Shown here one piece after another: positions 54,191 to 62,937 of a stretch of 64,000 nt of DNA. Source of the stretch: Chitinophaga pinensis (GTDB taxonomy: Bacteria > Bacteroidota > Bacteroidia > Chitinophagales > Chitinophagaceae); NCBI GenBank assembly GCA_945862385.1, contig CAMAXV010000001.1:62001-126000 (forward strand). Reading direction: 5' to 3'. A model generated the notes under the pieces. It was not told where the DNA came from. It ran no database searches and saw nothing but the letters and a program-made list of their open reading frames with translations. Positions within the stretch are counted from its first letter, which is position 1. Each line of letters begins with the position of its first letter. The position numbers and the translations under genes were made by a program.

Positions 54191-54808
54191 ATGACCAAAG
54201 AATTCTGGAACCAGCGCTACGCAGAACAGGAATATGCTTACGGCACCGAACCCAACTCCTGGCTAAAGGAATGCCTGGAGAAACTACAGACTGGGACAAT
54301 GTTGGTTCCTGCTGATGGAGAAGGACGCAATGGTGTATTTGCGGCACAGCAGGGATGGCAGGTTACTGCCTTTGACATCAGTGAGGAAGGGAGAAAAAAA
54401 GCATTACAGCTGGCTGATACAAGAGGTGTTTCGGTAAACTATGATTTGTGCGACATGGATGAAGTTGATTATCCGGATGCATCCTTCGATGCACTTGTAT
54501 TGGTATTTGCTCATTTCCCGGCTGTAAAGCGGAAAGCATGGCATGAGCGTTTGAGTAAAATGATAAAACCAGGTGGCTACCTGATAATGGAAGCCTTTCA
54601 TCCCGATCACCAGATTAATCAACAGATAAACCCTGCTGCAGGCGGACCGAAAGAACCTTCTATGCTTTATACCAAGGAATTGGTAACTGGTGATTTTCCA
54701 GAATGGCATATGATTGAACTCCTGCAGGAAGAAGTGATGTTACAGGAAGGGCCCTACCATGTAGGCAAGGCAGCTGTAGTGAGGGTTCTGGCGCAAAAAC
54801 CACTATAG
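54191..54808 (+). CDS. Class I SAM-dependent methyltransferase, TehB-like
   Basis: 205 aa, cytoplasmic. Starts FWNQRYAEQEYAYGTEPNSW, then the SAM-binding GTMLVPADGEGRNGVFAAQQ, WQVTAFDISEEG, a DLCDMDEVDYPDASFDALVL stretch and KMIKPGGYLIMEAF. This matches the small TehB/thiopurine-methyltransferase-like group, in which some members volatilise tellurite or methylate thiols; the substrate is not predictable. TAACTTTA about 30 nt upstream is one base off the -7 consensus. Confidence 0.87.
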   Translation: MTKEFWNQRYAEQEYAYGTEPNSWLKECLEKLQTGTMLVPADGEGRNGVFAAQQGWQVTAFDISEEGRKKALQLADTRGVSVNYDLCDMDEVDYPDASFDALVLVFAHFPAVKRKAWHERLSKMIKPGGYLIMEAFHPDHQINQQINPAAGGPKEPSMLYTKELVTGDFPEWHMIELLQEEVMLQEGPYHVGKAAVVRVLAQKPL

Positions 54809-54817
54809 ATTAAACAG

Positions 54818-55411
54818 CTATAGGTGTAGATGGGAGAAAAAATACTCCTGACTTACTTCTCTTACACCACCGGGTTTTAAATTTCCCAGATGAATATCTT
54901 CAATAGAAGTTCTGATCAGTCGAACGCAGGGATGTTTTACAACCCCTACCATTTTCCTGACCTGGTGGAATTTACCTTCAGTTAACGAAATCTCCAGCCA
55001 GGAATTGAGCACTTTAGGATGCAAAGGAACGAGTGGTTCTGAAACTTCAGGAGATTCTTTCAACAGTCTTACTACACAGGGTTGTGTCATAACCTGTTGA
55101 TCAAATGGCGCACTGATTGCCACGCCGTTAGATAACAACTGAACTGTTTCCTCACTTACAATTCTTTTCACCTGCACCAGGTAAGTGCGTGTATGCGGTT
55201 GCTTACCTTGAAACAATAACCTGGTGATTCGCTTGTCTGTTGTGAGGAGCAACAATCCTTCAGAGTCTTTATCGAGCCGACCAATAGCATGTGTACCTTC
55301 TGGAAAATCAAAGTCAATATCACCCAATAAACGCACCTTGTGCGTACTCACAAACTGGGAGACCATATCATAGGGCTTGTGCAATAAGAAATACCGGAGT
55401 GGGTTTTCCAT
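54818..55411 (-). CDS. rRNA pseudouridine synthase, RluE-like
   Basis: 197 aa. RsuA/RluB/RluE family without the S4 domain: starts RYFLLHKPYDMVSQF, catalytic Asp in HAIGRLDKDSEGLLLLT, then TRTYLVQVKRIVSEE, GKFHQVRKMVGVVKHPCVRL and RTSIEDIHLGNLKPGGVREV. This short form corresponds to RluE, which makes pseudouridine 2457 in E. coli 23S rRNA; the exact site here is inferred. It lies 21 nt behind the ATPase gene on the same strand and may be read through from it. Confidence 0.9.
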   Translation of the reverse strand: MENPLRYFLLHKPYDMVSQFVSTHKVRLLGDIDFDFPEGTHAIGRLDKDSEGLLLLTTDKRITRLLFQGKQPHTRTYLVQVKRIVSEETVQLLSNGVAISAPFDQQVMTQPCVVRLLKESPEVSEPLVPLHPKVLNSWLEISLTEGKFHQVRKMVGVVKHPCVRLIRTSIEDIHLGNLKPGGVREVSQEYFFSHLHL

Positions 55412-55432
55412 GACTTATTTTCTAATATTGCT

Positions 55433-56686
55433 TTAAACGCCAAGTGAAGCTAATGAAATAACATTTATTCCATCTGGTCTGCTATAACTGATGCCTGTTC
55501 CTGTGATGATATTGAGTGACTTAAGTTTTTTTAGTTTGCGTTCATGAACCACCGATCGAAATTTTTGCAGGTTCATTGCAGCCTCTTCAATATTTCCTGT
55601 TCCAAGTTTTATTTCAAAAGCACACCAGTCTCCATTGTATTGCTGAACGATTGCATCCACTTCCAATCCACTCGAATCACGGTAATGAAAAACACTGGCA
55701 TCATTTGCCTGTGCATATACACGGAGATCATGAACAACTAGTGACTCAAACAAAAACCCTGTAAAATTCAAATCATTCAAAAGTGAATCTTTATCAACAC
55801 CCAAAGCTGCTGCCGCTAAAGCAACATCCGTAAAATGTCTTTTAGGAGATTTTCTCAATGCATAGGATGAACGAATGTGGGTATTCCACGCCGGCTGGTC
55901 TTCAATTATCATTAATCGATTTAATGTATCTAAATAGTCATACACGGTTGGTCTTGTAATTCCTATATTATCCTGTTGACGAATATCTGCTTCCAAAGCT
56001 GTTATATCAACCATGGTTGATGTATTTCTTGCAAGTGAACGAAGCAGACTGGTTACTTTAATAGGGTCACGTTTTACTGAGGAAACCCTACTCATATCCA
56101 CTTCAGCCAGTAAGGTTATATATGCCCTGTTAAGATCTGTTGCCTGCTCAATTGTTTTATTCAACAGTGTTGGAAAACCTCCAATAATTATTTTTTCAAT
56201 GATAAATTCAAGATCTGTAGATGTATCACAGATGTTTACCTTTTTTTCTTTGAATAAATCAGATAAACTGATCAATCCGGAAGAAAAACCTAATTCCTGC
56301 CACGACATCGTTCGCATTTCAACGATTGTAAATCTGCCTGCACCTGAATGCATCTGAGCAGATTCCTCTGGATTAGCTGAACCAGTGAGAATGAATTGTC
56401 CGCTTGTATTTCTATCGTCTATTTCATGCCTGATATAATCCCATAACTTCGGTTCTACCTGCCACTCATCTATCAATCGGGGTGTTTCGCCTTGCAGTAA
56501 ACGTTCTGGCTCGATATTGATGAGCGACCTTACCTGCATATCCCTATCAACATTCAGGATACTTTTTGCCAATTGTTTCGCAGATTCAGTTTTCCCGCAG
56601 GCTTTTGCTCCCTTGATGAGAACTGCACCCGATGCATTGACTTTTCGAATCAACTCTTTATCCGATATGCGCTCTTTGTATTCCAC
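55433..56686 (-). CDS. AAA_14/DUF4143 ATPase
   Basis: 417 aa. The start codon is GTG (56684-56686); the nearest upstream ATG is followed by a stop. N-terminal ATPase with Walker A GAKACGKTESA and Walker B-like PRLIDEWQVEP, sensor segment FILTGSANP. C-terminal DUF4143 domain with GGFPTLL, a winged-helix-like part (ITRPTVYDYLDTLNRLMIIE) and a PD-(D/E)XK-like core (SSGLEVDAIVQQYNGDWCAF, then EIKLG). The family is widespread, often in accessory DNA; function is not established, though DNA binding and toxin-antitoxin-like control have been suggested. Three direct repeats stand directly before the gene and may bind the protein itself. Confidence 0.9.
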   Translation of the reverse strand: MEYKERISDKELIRKVNASGAVLIKGAKACGKTESAKQLAKSILNVDRDMQVRSLINIEPERLLQGETPRLIDEWQVEPKLWDYIRHEIDDRNTSGQFILTGSANPEESAQMHSGAGRFTIVEMRTMSWQELGFSSGLISLSDLFKEKKVNICDTSTDLEFIIEKIIIGGFPTLLNKTIEQATDLNRAYITLLAEVDMSRVSSVKRDPIKVTSLLRSLARNTSTMVDITALEADIRQQDNIGITRPTVYDYLDTLNRLMIIEDQPAWNTHIRSSYALRKSPKRHFTDVALAAAALGVDKDSLLNDLNFTGFLFESLVVHDLRVYAQANDASVFHYRDSSGLEVDAIVQQYNGDWCAFEIKLGTGNIEEAAMNLQKFRSVVHERKLKKLKSLNIITGTGISYSRPDGINVISLASLGV

Positions 56687-56702
56687 AAAAGTTTAACTCA
56701 TA

Positions 56703-56710
56703 CAAATGTA
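56703..56710 (-). promoter_or_regulatory. -7 box of the AAA_14/DUF4143 gene
   Basis: On the minus strand TACATTTG (56710 to 56703) matches TAnnTTTG exactly, 16 nt before the GTG start. The three repeats begin two bases upstream of it, where the -33 element should be. Confidence 0.5.
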
Positions 56711-56712
56711 GG

Positions 56713-56781
56713 TTATTTTACATTTTTAAAGTATTTTATTTTACACTTTTTAAACAGTTTATTTTACATTATTTTAGATTT
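56713..56781. repeat. Three direct repeats with an exact 23-nt period before the ATPase gene
   Basis: TTATTTTACA occurs at 56713, 56736 and 56759, each exactly 23 nt apart. Units 1 and 2 also share the following T-run and AAA. On the minus strand the core reads TGTAAAATAA. The array ends two bases from the predicted -7 box, the position of an operator. Confidence 0.85.
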
Positions 56782-56819
56782 TCATTTGACAGAATTTAAA
56801 TAATCTCTCAAATAAAGGC

Positions 56820-58238
56820 TCATTTTACCTTCTGAACATACTTTGCATGGATAAAATATTCAAAAAAACGCTTGTCAAATTCAGTTCGTTGCTTGAGAAT
56901 CAGTTCATCATTTAAACCGCTGTAGGCGATGAATTTGTGATTGATCATCTGGAGGGCTGCTGCTCGTATATTGTTCTGAGATTTTACATCCTTGCGGGCA
57001 ATGCCCAACACCTCATTCACACTATTCACAGATGTCATGTTGCCATTGGATGAGTTTTTCAGGATGAGGTCAAGGAGTGATTTTTCAACTGCGGAAAGTG
57101 TTTCTGAAAAAGGGATATTGCGCTGAAAAGATGCTTCCTTTTTAGTTTCCTCAGGTTCAAATTCAGCTATTATATGATTTGAGCTTGTCATTGATCTATT
57201 TCTTCTCTTGAATGAATAAACTCCTGACGCAACTATGATGATTATGATACCAGTAAACAGGGAGAGTAAGAGATTAGATTGGCCGGAATCAATGGCGATT
57301 TTGTCGGAAGTCCAGGTAATATCCTTTTCAGAAAAGGGAACACTGTCAATTTTTGCTTTTAGGGGATTGACAAAATAGAGCATTTTATCTCTTGAAATCA
57401 TCATCAATTGCTGGTATTGGTTCCAGTTTTCCTGTATGATACGTGCTTTATCAGAAGCAATATTGCCTATCCTGTTATTACCAAAATCAAATAGTTTCAA
57501 TTCATTCTGAATGAAAGAAATCATACCGTATGGGGTATTGAAAATGGGGAAATTAACCCAGCCTGCTTCATCAAAGGAAGTTTTATTGGTGGTTTTAGAC
57601 TCATCCCACCATTTTTTGGTGACTAAATCAAGACATTGCAGATACTTTTTTCCATCCGCTTCACCACCCTCTTGAATCCACTCCTTTTTTGGTATCGTGT
57701 AAACTGCATAAATTTTTTGCGCCTTTTCGTCATAGTATATGCGTGCATTATGCCACAACCTCAGCGGAATCTGCTTATTTGTTTTGATGATGTACCAGGA
57801 ATGATTTTTTTCATTGTAATAACGCATCATACCATTAAAATTCCAGAATCCATAACCACCCAGGCTGAAAATGGTGTCTTTGTACACAAAATTGAAAGCC
57901 CCGAAGTTATATCCCTGGTAAAAAGTTGAATCCAGACGCACCACCTGGTTATTGGAATCTCTGGCCAGCAGGATGCCAGTTCCATCCAGTTGTATCAACA
58001 TTTTCCCTTTGTGCCAAAAATAAGTGTGTCTTAAATTTCCGGGTTGAAATGGATAGTGAAAGTCGCCCAATGTATCAGCCTGGTATTTGTAATGGATGGT
58101 ACCATAAGGTGGATTGGATTCAAATTTCTGCTCTATGGTTTCCAGAAATGTTTGTCCCCCAGCATGGAAACCAACAATAAGAAGACCAATATGAATTAAA
58201 AATATTTTGGAGTACTTCATTTTGAAATCTTCTATCAT
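56820..58238 (-). CDS. Membrane protein with periplasmic propeller-like domain and conserved cytoplasmic domain, unknown family
   Basis: 472 aa (an ATG at 58220 giving MKYSKIFLIHIGLLIVGFHA is an equally good start). Signal peptide, then about 290 residues of periplasmic domain with repeated Trp/Tyr/Gly blades (LGDFHYPFQPGNLRHTYFWH, KGKMLIQLDGTGILLARDSN, IFSLGGYGFWNFNGMMRYY). One membrane helix follows (about 323-345, LSLFTGIIIIIVASGVYSF), then a cytoplasmic tail of about 125 residues ending in a conserved domain (FSETLSAVEKSLLDLILKNS, VNEVLGIARKDVKSQNNIRA, AALQMINHKF). The layout suggests a sensor that signals across the membrane, but no family was recognised. A second copy stands directly upstream. 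Confidence 0.75.
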   Translation of the reverse strand: MIEDFKMKYSKIFLIHIGLLIVGFHAGGQTFLETIEQKFESNPPYGTIHYKYQADTLGDFHYPFQPGNLRHTYFWHKGKMLIQLDGTGILLARDSNNQVVRLDSTFYQGYNFGAFNFVYKDTIFSLGGYGFWNFNGMMRYYNEKNHSWYIIKTNKQIPLRLWHNARIYYDEKAQKIYAVYTIPKKEWIQEGGEADGKKYLQCLDLVTKKWWDESKTTNKTSFDEAGWVNFPIFNTPYGMISFIQNELKLFDFGNNRIGNIASDKARIIQENWNQYQQLMMISRDKMLYFVNPLKAKIDSVPFSEKDITWTSDKIAIDSGQSNLLLSLFTGIIIIIVASGVYSFKRRNRSMTSSNHIIAEFEPEETKKEASFQRNIPFSETLSAVEKSLLDLILKNSSNGNMTSVNSVNEVLGIARKDVKSQNNIRAAALQMINHKFIAYSGLNDELILKQRTEFDKRFFEYFIHAKYVQKVK

Positions 58239-58268
58239 ATCAATTGTTGATGAAAGTAAGTTTTAAAT

Positions 58269-59692
58269 TCACTTAGCTTTTAATTTAATGACAAATTTTT
58301 GATGGATGAAATATTCAAAAAACCTTTTGTCAAATTCAGTCCTTTGTTTCATAATCAGTTCATCATGCAAACCGCTGTATGCGGTAAACTTGTGATTGAT
58401 CATCTGGAGAGCGGCTGCACGGATATTGTTCTGAGATTTGACATCCTTGCGGGCAATGCCCAGCACTTCATTGACCTGAATGACACTGGTCATTTTGCCA
58501 GCTGTTGAATTTTTCAGGATGAGATCTAACAACCCCTTTTCAACCGTAGTAAGTGTTTCTGAAAATGGGATAGTTCGCGGCTCAATGGTATCCAGCTTTT
58601 CCGGAATCTGCTGTTCAATCGCATTTTGATGTGAAGCAGGTTCTTCAAGAGATTCCTTGACAACTGTAATATCTGATTGTTGAGATGTCCGCTTTCTTTT
58701 CCACCAATACATACCGGATGCAACTGTCATCAAAATAAGAATAGTGATTGCTGAGGAAGTGACGGGTATGGGAATATCAACAGGGGTAGTATATAATGGA
58801 ATAGAAGTCCATTCAATATCAGCTGATGAAAAAGGAAGGGTGTCTATTTTTTTCATTGCCGGATTAATAAAGTGGAGGTTTTTTCCTGAACTGAACATCA
58901 ACAGGTGATTAGATGAGTACCAGTAATCAGCAAGGTTTCTTGCTTTGGATATGTTGATGTGCCCGAGTCGGTTGTTGCGGAAATCAACAATTTTAACCTC
59001 TTTGAGAACAAAAGCAATGAGACCTTGTGGTGCGTTGAACATGGCCATAGCCGCTTATCCCACCACAACTTGGTTTTGAGGTCCAGGCACTGTACGTAAA
59101 GCTGCTCGTCAAAAGCCACCGCCTCCATGACCCACTCTTCATGAGGCATTCCATAAATGGCATAAATCTTTTCATCGGCAACGTCATAATAGACCTGCGC
59201 GTTATACCACTGTCTGATAGGGATCAGGACATTAGACTTAACCACAGACCATGAACTGTTGACTTCACTGAAACACCTGAGTTGTCCGTTGAATTGCCAG
59301 AAACCATATCCTCCCAGGCTGAAAATGGTGTCTTTATAGACGAAATTAAAAGCCCCATAATTATAGCCTTCATAAAGGGTTGAATCGATGCGCTGCATCC
59401 GGCCCAATGAATCTGCACGTAATAGTTTACCCGTTCCATCCAGCTGTATCACCATCTTTCCTTTGTGAAAAAGATAATGGTGCCTGGCGTAGCTATACAA
59501 AACAGGATAATGGAAATCCCCCAGTGTATCAGCTGTGAATTTATAATGTGCCAGTCCGTTTGGAGGATGTTGTTGTATGTATCCTTCCATCTTTTGCAAA
59601 AAAGACTGTGCCTGCAGTTGAGAAAAACTGATTTGCAGGAGGAGGGAAATAAAAAAACAAATAACTGATTTCCGCAAAGATGGTGCTATCAT
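58269..59692 (-). pseudogene. Broken paralogue of the preceding membrane protein
   Basis: This is a second copy of the gene at 56820-58238, split into two frames. The 5' part (59692 to about 59060, ATG at 59690-59692) has the signal peptide and blades (LGDFHYPVLYSYARHHYLFH, IFSLGGYGFWQFNGQLRCF) as far as CLDLKTKLWWDK, then runs into unrelated residues and stops at 58898. The 3' part reopens at the ATG at 59046-59048 (MAMFNAPQGLIAFVLKEVKI) and continues through the membrane helix to the conserved tail, stop at 58269. Between WWD and FN the intact copy has 60 nt, this one 17 nt, so about 43 nt are lost and the frame shifts. The C-terminal part (259 aa) is intact and more than 80% similar to the copy by eye. 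Confidence 0.8.
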
Positions 59693-59710
59693 ACCTTCAA
59701 AATTATCCAA

Positions 59711-59957
59711 ATTATACTTCTAAACTGATTTTCTGAATTTCGTATAATACATATGTTTAATTTATATATCATTGATTATCAATATCTGGAAGCGGTTTTT
59801 AAAAAGCTGACAGAAATTATGCTTTCATGATTACTGAGGTTTGGTTTTTGATTCAGAAGATCGAATATTTGATATCACACCATTTAAAAATTTGCTCAAT
59901 TTTTTTCTTGCAGCCGTTGTTAACCATCCTCCCTAATTAATTTAAAAATAAGATCAC
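59711..59957. other. AT-rich intergenic region
   Basis: 247 nt between divergent genes, strongly AT-rich, with no ORF of note. It must hold the promoters for the broken membrane protein gene (leftwards) and the lipoprotein gene (rightwards), but no perfect TAnnTTTG was recognised on the plus strand. Confidence 0.4.
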
Positions 59958-60923
59958 ATGAAGCTATTCTTTCAACTGATGTTACTAGCAGGAATGTTAT
60001 TGTGTTTGAATGGCTGCAGTAAAGAAAAAAATCAGTCAAAGACTATTCAGCTTGAAAATCTCAACTGGACCAAAATCAATGATGGATTATCCATCAACCT
60101 GATTGCTGTGGGAAATGAATTATTTCTAACCAAACAAAATCAGGTACTTAAATCAACAGATATGGGTACCAGCTGGATAAAACTGGGTTGGCCGGCAGAT
60201 TTAAGCGTCTACGGAGGTTTAGCTTACTCACCAAAGAACAATCAATTAATTATTAGTGCTGCCAATAATGGTTGGTATTATTCCACAGATAAAGGATTAT
60301 CATTTAAACAATCTGGACCTACCGGTTTCAATACAGGATCAGCAGTAATTCTTCCACTTTCAAATGGACAAATCATCGGCGCACAAACAGGAAATAATGT
60401 AAAAGGGTTATATAAATCCGCTGGAATAACCCCACTCAACTGGAGCCAGAAAATGACAGGCGTTGACTTCACCTCTATCACCAAAGTCACAGATGACACC
60501 CTTTATGCATGTGGTGTAGGTGCTCCTGCAATAGTAAAATCAATTGATGGAGGTGAAAGCTGGACAGCTATTGAAACAAAAAGTCATGCACTGAACTATA
60601 TTTTATCATATCAGGACAGCATTATGGTAGTTAATCGCTGGGGAACTATCAGTGTTGCGAATAGAAAAAGTAATATTGATTTATATGCAGTTCGTAGTAC
60701 AATAGCAGGAAACATGGCACACTTTGCAGATTACTCCTCAATAGACAAACTTCTAATCATAACTGCAGCGGAAAACGGAATCTACATGAGCAGAGATATG
60801 GCCTTCAGTTTCAAATTCAATTCAATTCCTGGTGTTAAAACTTATATTCATCCTAAAATCATTGGCGACTATCTATTTGTCAATACCGACGCAGGACTTT
60901 ACAGAGCTCAGTTTAAATTCTGA
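59958..60923 (+). CDS. Lipoprotein with BNR/sortilin-type propeller repeats
   Basis: 321 aa. Lipoprotein signal with lipobox LNGC (Cys20). The remainder has BNR-like Asp-box blades: VLKSTDMGTSWIKLGWP, WYYSTDKGLSFKQSGP, IVKSIDGGESWTAIE and IYMSRDMAFSFKFNS. Such propellers occur in exo-sialidase-like and photosystem-assembly-like (Ycf48) proteins; the missing catalytic set and small size argue for a binding role. Single gene between two long AT-rich gaps. Confidence 0.8.
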   Translation: MKLFFQLMLLAGMLLCLNGCSKEKNQSKTIQLENLNWTKINDGLSINLIAVGNELFLTKQNQVLKSTDMGTSWIKLGWPADLSVYGGLAYSPKNNQLIISAANNGWYYSTDKGLSFKQSGPTGFNTGSAVILPLSNGQIIGAQTGNNVKGLYKSAGITPLNWSQKMTGVDFTSITKVTDDTLYACGVGAPAIVKSIDGGESWTAIETKSHALNYILSYQDSIMVVNRWGTISVANRKSNIDLYAVRSTIAGNMAHFADYSSIDKLLIITAAENGIYMSRDMAFSFKFNSIPGVKTYIHPKIIGDYLFVNTDAGLYRAQFKF

Positions 60924-60964
60924 CAACAATGTATTTTACACCATTAATATTGTGTGCCAGAAAT

Positions 60965-62296
60965 TCAAGTATCAATAAAATCATCGCTATTATTAATTTT
61001 CCCAAATTCATGAGGTAAGTTTTTCTTTGTTTTTAATCCAAGACTTTTCAATTCAGTAGCCTGCTGAAGCAAGTTTCCACTTCCATTGCTGAGTTGTCCG
61101 CGGGCATTGTTGTAAGCAGTAGCAGCCTCTTCAATTTTTGTCCCAACCTTATTCAGGTTTTCTACAAAACCAACAAACTTATCATACAACAATGCTCCTC
61201 TTCGCGCAATTTCCTGGGCATGTTGGTTCTGGTATTCCCGCTTCCAAAGATCGGCAATGAGCTTCAATGAGGTAATGAGATTAGTTGGACTCAACAAGAG
61301 AATGCGTTTCTCATAAGCGAAATTCCACAACTCAGGGTCTCCCTGCATTGCTGCTATATAGGCCGGTTCACTGGGCACAAACATCATCACAAAATCCAAC
61401 GCTTTATTGTAATCATCATATCCTTTATTGCTCAATGTGAGGATATGGGTTTTTACAGCTGCAACATGTGCATCAAGTTCCTTCTTTTGCTCATCGGTAT
61501 CTGTTGCTGCAATGCATCTTGTAAACGCATTCATTGAAACCTTGGAATCAATAATGACTGATCTGTTGTCGGGATACTTAATGACTGCATCGGGTCTCAT
61601 CTTCTTTCCCTCTGCATCAGACTTAAGCGGCTTTCCATTTTCATCCAGCAACTGGTGCTCCATGAAATACTCCCGTCCTTTGACGAGTCCTGATTTCTCC
61701 AGAATACTCTCCAGAATCATCTCCCCCCAATTGCCCTGGGTTTTGGCCTCCCCTTTCAAAGCCCTCGTCAGGTTATGGGCTTCCTCGCTGATGAGCTTGT
61801 TCAATGCTGCCAATTCCCTCACCTTTTCACCTAGCGAAAATCTTTCTTTTGATTCTTTATCATAGACTTCCTCAACCTTGGTCTTAAATGCTGTAATATT
61901 TTGTCCGAGTGGCTCCAGAATGCTTTTCAGATTTTTCTGATTCACCTCAGTAAACTTCTCCGTTTTCGTTTCAAGAATCTTATTGGCGATGTTCTCAAAT
62001 TCCTGATTAAATTTGTTACCCATCTCTTCCATGTCTGTTTTCTGAGTCTGCAATTTTTCAAGAAGCATTTCATTACTTGCCTTAAGCTCTGCGACCTGAT
62101 TATTTTTTTGTTCTAAGATTTGTCTGTTTAATTTCAAATCTGACTGCAGGTCAGCAATAGCTGCATTTTTATCATGCAGCAACAAGGTTGTTGCTGCTTG
62201 CACATATTTGGAAGAAGTAGATTTTGCGAGTAGCCAACCTGCAATAATCCCCAAAAATATCCCTCCTGTGATGTAAGCTAAAATTACTGTTGTCAT
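60965..62296 (-). CDS. rmuC: DNA recombination protein RmuC
   Basis: 443 aa. N-terminal membrane helix (TVILAYITGGIFLGIIAGWL), a long coiled coil (about 35-170), then the RmuC domain with GEAKTQGNWGEMILESILEK, REYFMEHQLLDENG, RPDAVIKYPDNRSVIIDSKV (restriction-nuclease-like core) and LLLSPTNLITSLKLIADLWK. RmuC limits DNA inversions at short repeats in E. coli and is thought to be a membrane-linked nuclease. The gene is divergent from the NTF2-like gene; the 24-nt palindrome at 62406 lies between them. Confidence 0.95.
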   Translation of the reverse strand: MTTVILAYITGGIFLGIIAGWLLAKSTSSKYVQAATTLLLHDKNAAIADLQSDLKLNRQILEQKNNQVAELKASNEMLLEKLQTQKTDMEEMGNKFNQEFENIANKILETKTEKFTEVNQKNLKSILEPLGQNITAFKTKVEEVYDKESKERFSLGEKVRELAALNKLISEEAHNLTRALKGEAKTQGNWGEMILESILEKSGLVKGREYFMEHQLLDENGKPLKSDAEGKKMRPDAVIKYPDNRSVIIDSKVSMNAFTRCIAATDTDEQKKELDAHVAAVKTHILTLSNKGYDDYNKALDFVMMFVPSEPAYIAAMQGDPELWNFAYEKRILLLSPTNLITSLKLIADLWKREYQNQHAQEIARRGALLYDKFVGFVENLNKVGTKIEEAATAYNNARGQLSNGSGNLLQQATELKSLGLKTKKNLPHEFGKINNSDDFIDT

Positions 62297-62405
62297 TTTT
62301 TAAAGTTTTACTTCTCCTACTCAATTGAACAAGTTATGACATAAGAGAAAAATATCAGCAATCAACCCTTTTTCCATGTATAGTTTAACAAAACCCTTAC
62401 TATTG

Positions 62406-62429
62406 TTACATTTCATGAGTGAAATGTAA
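62406..62429. promoter_or_regulatory. Perfect 24-nt inverted repeat, candidate operator
   Basis: TTACATTTCA (62406-62415) and TGAAATGTAA (62420-62429) are perfect complements around TGAG. It ends 16 nt before TACCTTTA (62446-62453), a near-consensus -7 box of the gene at 62470, so it covers the place of the -33 element. Confidence 0.55.
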
Positions 62430-62469
62430 ATTTCCCTTTTATTGATACCTTTAGTTCAAACTACACACT

Positions 62470-62913
62470 ATGAATATCAGAGTTGTCAAATTTGTATCCT
62501 TGTTACTATTAAGTTCCGTTGGATTGACTCTTCATGCGCAAGATAAAAATGTAAAAGCCGTTCAGGAAACCATCAACACATTTTTCAAAGCATTCAGTGA
62601 GGGTGATTTTAAATACATCCAACAAACTTCTACAGTAGATTTTCTATTGCTGGAACAAGGTATGATCTGGACTTTGGATACGCTTCAAAACAAACTGTCT
62701 AAACCAAAACCTGCAGGATACTCACGCAAAAACAGGTTTGATTTTTTTGAAACACGCATAACCGTAAAAAGGGCATGGGTTGGATACCACAACTATGCAG
62801 ATTTTGAGACAGCTGCAGGAAAAAGGAAGATCCACTGGCTGGAATCTGCGGTGCTGGTCAAAGAAAAAAAATCCTGGAAACTGGAAATGATGCATTCCAC
62901 CATTGTTCAATAA
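62470..62913 (+). CDS. Secreted NTF2-like (DUF4440/SnoaL-type) protein
   Basis: 147 aa with signal peptide (VSLLLLSSVGLTLHA). The mature part fits the NTF2-like fold used by DUF4440: VKAVQETINTFFKAFSEGDF at the start, a central YNRF-type strand (NRFDFFETRITVKRAWVGYH) and HWLESAVLVKEKKSWKLEMM at the end. Function unknown; ligand binding or a small periplasmic enzyme is possible. Gap of 24 nt to the M28 peptidase suggests an operon of two exported proteins. Confidence 0.8.
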   Translation: MNIRVVKFVSLLLLSSVGLTLHAQDKNVKAVQETINTFFKAFSEGDFKYIQQTSTVDFLLLEQGMIWTLDTLQNKLSKPKPAGYSRKNRFDFFETRITVKRAWVGYHNYADFETAAGKRKIHWLESAVLVKEKKSWKLEMMHSTIVQ

Positions 62914-62937
62914 CTTTATAGCATAAAAATCATAACC

